Below are positions 5,492 through 9,102 of a stretch of 9,102 nucleotides of DNA, one piece after another. Both the position numbers and the translations under genes were made by a program. The first letter of the stretch is position 1. Each line of letters opens with the position of its first letter. Below the pieces are notes generated by a model. That model saw only the letters and a program-made list of their open reading frames with translations. It searched no databases and was not told the DNA's origin. Source of the stretch: Bordetella parapertussis (GTDB lineage: Bacteria > Pseudomonadota > Gammaproteobacteria > Burkholderiales > SG8-39). The DNA lies in assembly GCA_945869935.1 (NCBI GenBank), contig CAMBSA010000043.1:1-9102 (forward strand). The letters are read 5' to 3'.

Positions 5492-6469
5492 TTACTCGGG
5501 CTTGATATCCGATGCTTTCACGATCGCCGCGAACTTGTCGTATTCCTTCTGCAGGAACTGGCCGAATTGCGCCGGCGACAGGTTGGCCGGCTTGAGCGCG
5601 AGGTCCCCCATGCGGCGGGAGATGTCCGGGTCCTTGAGCACCGCCTGCATCTCGGTGGCGAGCTTGTCGACGATCGGCTGCGGCGTCTTCGACGGCGCGA
5701 ACAGGCCGAACCAGACCAGCACGTCAGCACCCTTCACGTCCGAACCTTCGGCGAGCGTCGGGATCTCCGGCGCGCTAGGCCAGCGCGACGGATCGGTGAG
5801 GCCGAAAGCCTTGATCTTGCCCGCCTTCACCTGCTGCTGCACCATCACCAGCGGGAGCACCGCGAGGTCGATCTGGTTGCCCTGCAGGTCGGTGACGATC
5901 TGCGCGCCCACCTTGTAGGGCACGTGGACCATGTTGACGTTGCCCTTCTGGTTGATCATCTCGCCCGCGAGATGCAGCGAGGTGCCGATTCCTGAAGATG
6001 CGTAACTCAGCTTGCCCGGCTGCGCTCGCATCATCCGCACGAGTTCGGCGGCGTTGTTTGCCTTGATCTCGGGCTTGCCCACCAGCACCAGCGGCGAGCT
6101 GCCCACCAGCGCGATCGGCGCGAAGTCCTTGAGTCCGTCGTACTTCACCGTGGAGGGCGTAACCAGCTTGGCGATCACGATCGAGCTCTCCACCGAGAAC
6201 AGCAGGGTGTAGCCGTCGGCCGCCGCATTCGCCGCCTTCTGCGTGCCGATCACGCCACCCGCGCCCACTGCATTGTCCACCACCACCTGTTGACCGAGAC
6301 GCTCGGAGAGTTTCGGCACGACAAAGCGCGCCACCGCATCCACGCTGCCGCCGGGCGCATAAGGGACGATCATCGTGATCGTGCGCGAAGGATAGGCCTG
6401 GCTGTGGGCAAGGCCCGCCGCCGTCAGAAGTGCGAGCGCGGCAGCGACGCGGAAGGAACGAAGGCGCAT
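5492..6469 (-). CDS. Bug-family periplasmic solute-binding receptor (second copy)
   Basis: A 325-residue receptor of the Bug/TctC family, with all family landmarks in order. There is a signal peptide at about 1-23 (basic MRLRSFR, hydrophobic Ala/Leu stretch, AHS before the mature QAYPSR). Then come the signature YPSRTITMIVPYAPGGSVD (26-44), VVDNAVGAGGVIGTQ, the AADGYTLLF motif, KLSYASSGIGTSLH, VHVPYKVGAQIVTDLQGNQIDL and a C-terminal LSPAQFGQFLQKEYDKFAAIVK helix, typical of Bug proteins. It would bind an unidentified small solute in the periplasm. AGAGGA four bases before the ATG supports the start. It is clearly a distant paralogue of the receptor at 1027, not a recent duplicate: only the family motifs agree. 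The next gene on the same strand is ade, so the ligand might feed that enzyme, but the 195-bp structured gap weakens the case for a tight operon. Confidence 0.95.
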   Translation of the reverse strand: MRLRSFRVAAALALLTAAGLAHSQAYPSRTITMIVPYAPGGSVDAVARFVVPKLSERLGQQVVVDNAVGAGGVIGTQKAANAAADGYTLLFSVESSIVIAKLVTPSTVKYDGLKDFAPIALVGSSPLVLVGKPEIKANNAAELVRMMRAQPGKLSYASSGIGTSLHLAGEMINQKGNVNMVHVPYKVGAQIVTDLQGNQIDLAVLPLVMVQQQVKAGKIKAFGLTDPSRWPSAPEIPTLAEGSDVKGADVLVWFGLFAPSKTPQPIVDKLATEMQAVLKDPDISRRMGDLALKPANLSPAQFGQFLQKEYDKFAAIVKASDIKPE

Positions 6470-6524
6470 GATGTCCTCTGAAAATTAGGGGAAAAGCGGT
6501 TGGAGAGAAGTCTGTCGGAAATTG

Positions 6525-6530
6525 ATTATA
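6525..6530 (-). promoter_or_regulatory. Candidate -10 box for the second Bug gene
   Basis: A perfect TATAAT on the minus strand, 56 bases upstream of the start at 6469. No convincing -35 lies 16-18 bases further upstream, so the promoter may need an activator or may be fortuitous. Confidence 0.4.
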
Positions 6531-6568
6531 CGGCGCGATTCTGTGGTGCTCCGGGCCTGCACCCCCGC

Positions 6569-6583
6569 GGTGCGCAACGCACC
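6569..6583. repeat. Small hairpin GGTGCG-CAA-CGCACC
   Basis: A 6-bp perfect stem with a three-base loop in the 184-bp divergent gap between the second Bug gene and pepN. It has no T-run. It could be part of an interspersed repeat, a protein site, or chance in GC-rich DNA. Apart from this and the two -10 candidates, I see nothing else in this gap. Confidence 0.35.
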
Positions 6584-6614
6584 CTATCGAGTCAGCCACC
6601 TGTTCCAAACCCTC

Positions 6615-6620
6615 TATAAA
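6615..6620 (+). promoter_or_regulatory. Candidate -10 box for pepN
   Basis: TATAAA, 33 bases before the pepN ATG and the most AT-rich spot upstream of it. The hexamer at the 17-base spacing is a poor -35, so the call rests on the -10 and its position only. Confidence 0.3.
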
Positions 6621-6653
6621 CTTTCCAATCTTTCATGGACTTGGCGAACTCTC

Positions 6654-9102
6654 ATGCGTGACCCTGCCCCGACCGCCGTCCATCTCAAGGACTACTCACC
6701 ACCCGCATTTCTGATCGCGACGGTGGATCTCGACGTGGACATCCACGAGGAGCACACGCAAGTCCGCGCGCGGATCGAGGTCAGCCGCAACCCGAAATCC
6801 GCGGCACAGGACTCAGCGCTTGAACTCGACGGCGACGAGCTCGAATTGCTGTCGGTCGCAATCGACGGGCGCACCCTGGCTGCCACGGAGTACCGAGTCG
6901 ACGGCGGCAAACTTTGCCTCGCGAAGGTTCCCGCGCGCTTCGCGCTCGAAACGGTGGTGCGGATCCATCCTGAAACAAACACCAAGCTCGAGGGCTTCTA
7001 CGCCTCGAAGACCGGCCTCTTCACCCAGTGCGAGGCCGAAGGCTTTCGCCGCATCACGTATTTCATCGACAGACCCGACGTGCTCGCGCGCTACACCGTC
7101 ACCCTGCACGCGGACAAGGTGAAGTACCCGGTGCTTCTCGCCAACGGCAACCCAAGCTCCGCTGCCGACGAATCCGGCGGCCGGCACCGCGCCACCTGGA
7201 CCGACCCCTTCCCCAAGCCCTGCTATCTGTTTGCGATGGTGGCGGGCAAGCTCGACCGGCTGGCGGATACCTTCACCACCGCCTCCGGGCGCACGGTGCA
7301 ACTCTCGATTTACGTTGAACCGGGCAAGCTCGACCAGTGCGCCTGGGCGATGGATTGCCTCAAGCGTTCGATGACCTGGGATGAAAACGTGTTCGGCCTG
7401 GAAGTCGACCTCGACCATTACATGATCGTAGCGGTGGGCGATTTCAACATGGGCGCGATGGAGAACAAGGGCCTCAACATCTTCAACACCAAGTACGTTC
7501 TCGCCCGGCCGGATGTGGCCACCGACAACGACTACATGTTCATCGACCGCGTGATCGCGCATGAGTACTTCCACAACTGGACCGGCAACCGCGTCACCTG
7601 CCGCGACTGGTTCCAGCTGTCGCTCAAGGAAGGCCTTACCGTGTTCCGCGACCAGGAATACGGCGCCGACACCTACTCCCGCCCGGTGCAGCGCATACAG
7701 GAGGTGCGCGCGCTTCGCGCCGCCCAGTTCCCCGAGGACGCCGGACCGATGGCGCACCCGATCCGGCCGCAGTCCTACATGGAGATCGGCAACTTCTACA
7801 CCGCCACCGTCTATGAAAAAGGCGCGGAAGTCGTGCGCATGATCCACACCCTGCTCGGCGCGGAGAAGTTCCGCCTCGGCATGGACCTGTACTTCAAGCG
7901 ACATGACGGCCAGGCAGTGACCTGTGACGATTTCGTGCAAGCGATGGCCGATGCCTCGGGCATCGATCTCGGTCGCTTTCGCCGCTGGTACGACCAGGCG
8001 GGAACGCCGGTGCTCGACATCCGCGGCGAGTTTGATGCCGCCGCACGACGCTACACCCTGCATGTGCGCCAGAGCTGCCCGCCGACGCCGGGCCAGCCGG
8101 ACAAACGTCCGCTGCACATCCCGTTTGCGGTCGGACTTGTAGGCGCAGACGGCGCCGATCTCCTGCCCGAGGGCACGCGCATGCTGTCGATGCTCGAGGC
8201 AGAGCACAGCTTCGTTTTCGACAACGTGCCGTCCGAACCGGTGCCCTCGATCGCGCGCGGCTTCTCCGCACCCGCCATCCTCAACTTCGACTACAGCGAC
8301 GACCAACTCGCGCATCTGCTCGCCAACGACAGCGATGCCTTCAACCGCTGGGAAGCGGGGCAGCGGCTGGCGGTCAAGCTGATACTCACCGGAGTCGATG
8401 CGCAACGCACCGGCAGGCCCTTCGCCGTGCCCGCTGCGTTTTCGGCCGCGTTCGGCAAGGTGCTTGCCCGAGCGGCCGCCGACCCGGCTTTCACCGCCGA
8501 AGCCCTGATGCTGCCCTCGGAGACCTACCTCGCCGAGCAGATGGCGGTGGTCGACCCAATGGCAATCCACGCGGTTCGCACGCGCCTGCGGCGCGAGATT
8601 GCTGCCGCCCTGAAGGATGCGCTGCTGTCGGTCTATCGCGACTACGCGGCCAAAGGCGCCTACTCGCCCGACGCGGCATCGGCGGGACGGCGCGCCCTGC
8701 GCAACGCCTGTCTTGGCTATCTGATGGAACTCGACGACCCGGCGATGATCGCGCTTGGCGTGAAGCAGTTCGACACCGCCGACAACATGACCGATTCCAT
8801 CGCGGCGCTGAGCGCGCTTGCCAACGCCGGGACACCGGAGCGCACGCGCGCGCTGGACGCCTTCTACAGCCGCTGGAAGGACGAACCGCTGGTGGTGGAC
8901 AAGTGGCTGACGGTCCAGGCCACCTCGCGCCTGCCCGGCACGCTCGGGGAAGTGCGCCGCCTGTCGCAGCATCCCGCCTTCGACATCCGCAATCCGAACA
9001 AGGTGTATGCGCTGCTACGTGCCTTCTTCGGCGCCAACCCGCTTCACTTCCATGCCGCCGACGGTTCAGGCTATGCCTTCGCCGCCGAGCGCATCATCGA
9101 AC
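6654..9102 (+). CDS. pepN: Aminopeptidase N, M1 zinc metallopeptidase (partial, C-terminus beyond window)
   Basis: 816 codons of a PepN-type M1 aminopeptidase, the broad-specificity cytoplasmic enzyme that removes N-terminal residues in the last steps of protein turnover. Visible active-site elements are Gln125 and Glu127 (FTQCEAEGFRR), the GAMEN exopeptidase motif at 267-271, the zinc motif HEYFHNW with His303 and His307 and catalytic Glu304, the third ligand Glu326 (LKEGLTVFRDQ), and transition-state Tyr387 (TATVYEKG). Each sits six residues later than in E. coli PepN, which supports the chosen start. The C-terminal helical domain follows, with FDIRNPNKVYALLRAFFG near the end; by comparison with the ~870-residue E. 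coli protein about 50-70 residues lie past the window. No strong ribosome site precedes ATG 6654 and no in-frame ATG or GTG lies just upstream. A housekeeping gene, unlikely to be linked to the catabolic genes. Confidence 0.97.
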   Translation, partial: MRDPAPTAVHLKDYSPPAFLIATVDLDVDIHEEHTQVRARIEVSRNPKSAAQDSALELDGDELELLSVAIDGRTLAATEYRVDGGKLCLAKVPARFALETVVRIHPETNTKLEGFYASKTGLFTQCEAEGFRRITYFIDRPDVLARYTVTLHADKVKYPVLLANGNPSSAADESGGRHRATWTDPFPKPCYLFAMVAGKLDRLADTFTTASGRTVQLSIYVEPGKLDQCAWAMDCLKRSMTWDENVFGLEVDLDHYMIVAVGDFNMGAMENKGLNIFNTKYVLARPDVATDNDYMFIDRVIAHEYFHNWTGNRVTCRDWFQLSLKEGLTVFRDQEYGADTYSRPVQRIQEVRALRAAQFPEDAGPMAHPIRPQSYMEIGNFYTATVYEKGAEVVRMIHTLLGAEKFRLGMDLYFKRHDGQAVTCDDFVQAMADASGIDLGRFRRWYDQAGTPVLDIRGEFDAAARRYTLHVRQSCPPTPGQPDKRPLHIPFAVGLVGADGADLLPEGTRMLSMLEAEHSFVFDNVPSEPVPSIARGFSAPAILNFDYSDDQLAHLLANDSDAFNRWEAGQRLAVKLILTGVDAQRTGRPFAVPAAFSAAFGKVLARAAADPAFTAEALMLPSETYLAEQMAVVDPMAIHAVRTRLRREIAAALKDALLSVYRDYAAKGAYSPDAASAGRRALRNACLGYLMELDDPAMIALGVKQFDTADNMTDSIAALSALANAGTPERTRALDAFYSRWKDEPLVVDKWLTVQATSRLPGTLGEVRRLSQHPAFDIRNPNKVYALLRAFFGANPLHFHAADGSGYAFAAERIIE

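Noticed and set aside
6813..8972. 719-codon open frame on the minus strand
   Set aside because: It lies wholly antisense to pepN, whose catalytic motifs are unmistakable. The translation is rich in His, Arg, Gly and Val with no recognisable domain, typical of an antisense shadow in GC-rich coding DNA.
1..9102. CRISPR array, tRNA, rRNA, insertion sequence or att site
   Set aside because: No regularly spaced long direct repeats, no cloverleaf, and no transposase or integrase reading frame was seen on either strand.

Overview
The window is GC-rich chromosomal DNA that looks betaproteobacterial, most likely Burkholderiales or a close relative. The main clue is two separate Bug-type periplasmic receptors (tripartite tricarboxylate receptor family), which are greatly expanded in that group. 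Eight protein-coding genes fill almost the whole window, and two of them run off its ends. No RNA gene, insertion sequence, prophage or CRISPR array was seen.

Region 1 (1-2789) looks like a small catabolic module. A two-domain VOC-fold extradiol-dioxygenase-like gene points left and is cut by the left edge. It is divergent from a Bug receptor followed two bases later by an alpha/beta hydrolase. A ring-cleaving type enzyme, a hydrolase and a solute receptor fit uptake and breakdown of an aromatic or other organic acid, but the substrate cannot be read from the sequence.

Region 2 (2790-3470) is a compact higBA toxin-antitoxin pair in toxin-first order, with a promoter and inverted repeats directly before the toxin. 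It is less GC-rich than its surroundings by hand count, which suggests it was acquired by transfer.

Region 3 (3527-6469, minus strand) holds a second Bug receptor followed by a full-length adenine deaminase-family amidohydrolase. The 195 bp between them contain two perfect hairpins, a tandem CTTGGCG repeat and a 10-bp inverted repeat that brackets them. This is the most structured non-coding DNA in the window.

Region 4 (6654 to the right edge) is pepN, the housekeeping zinc aminopeptidase N, divergent from the second Bug gene and missing about its last 50-70 residues.

I found no clearly new multi-gene system. The items most worth checking are the 5314-5481 intergenic element, the divergent VOC/Bug/hydrolase module, and the possibly leaderless start of the higBA transcript.
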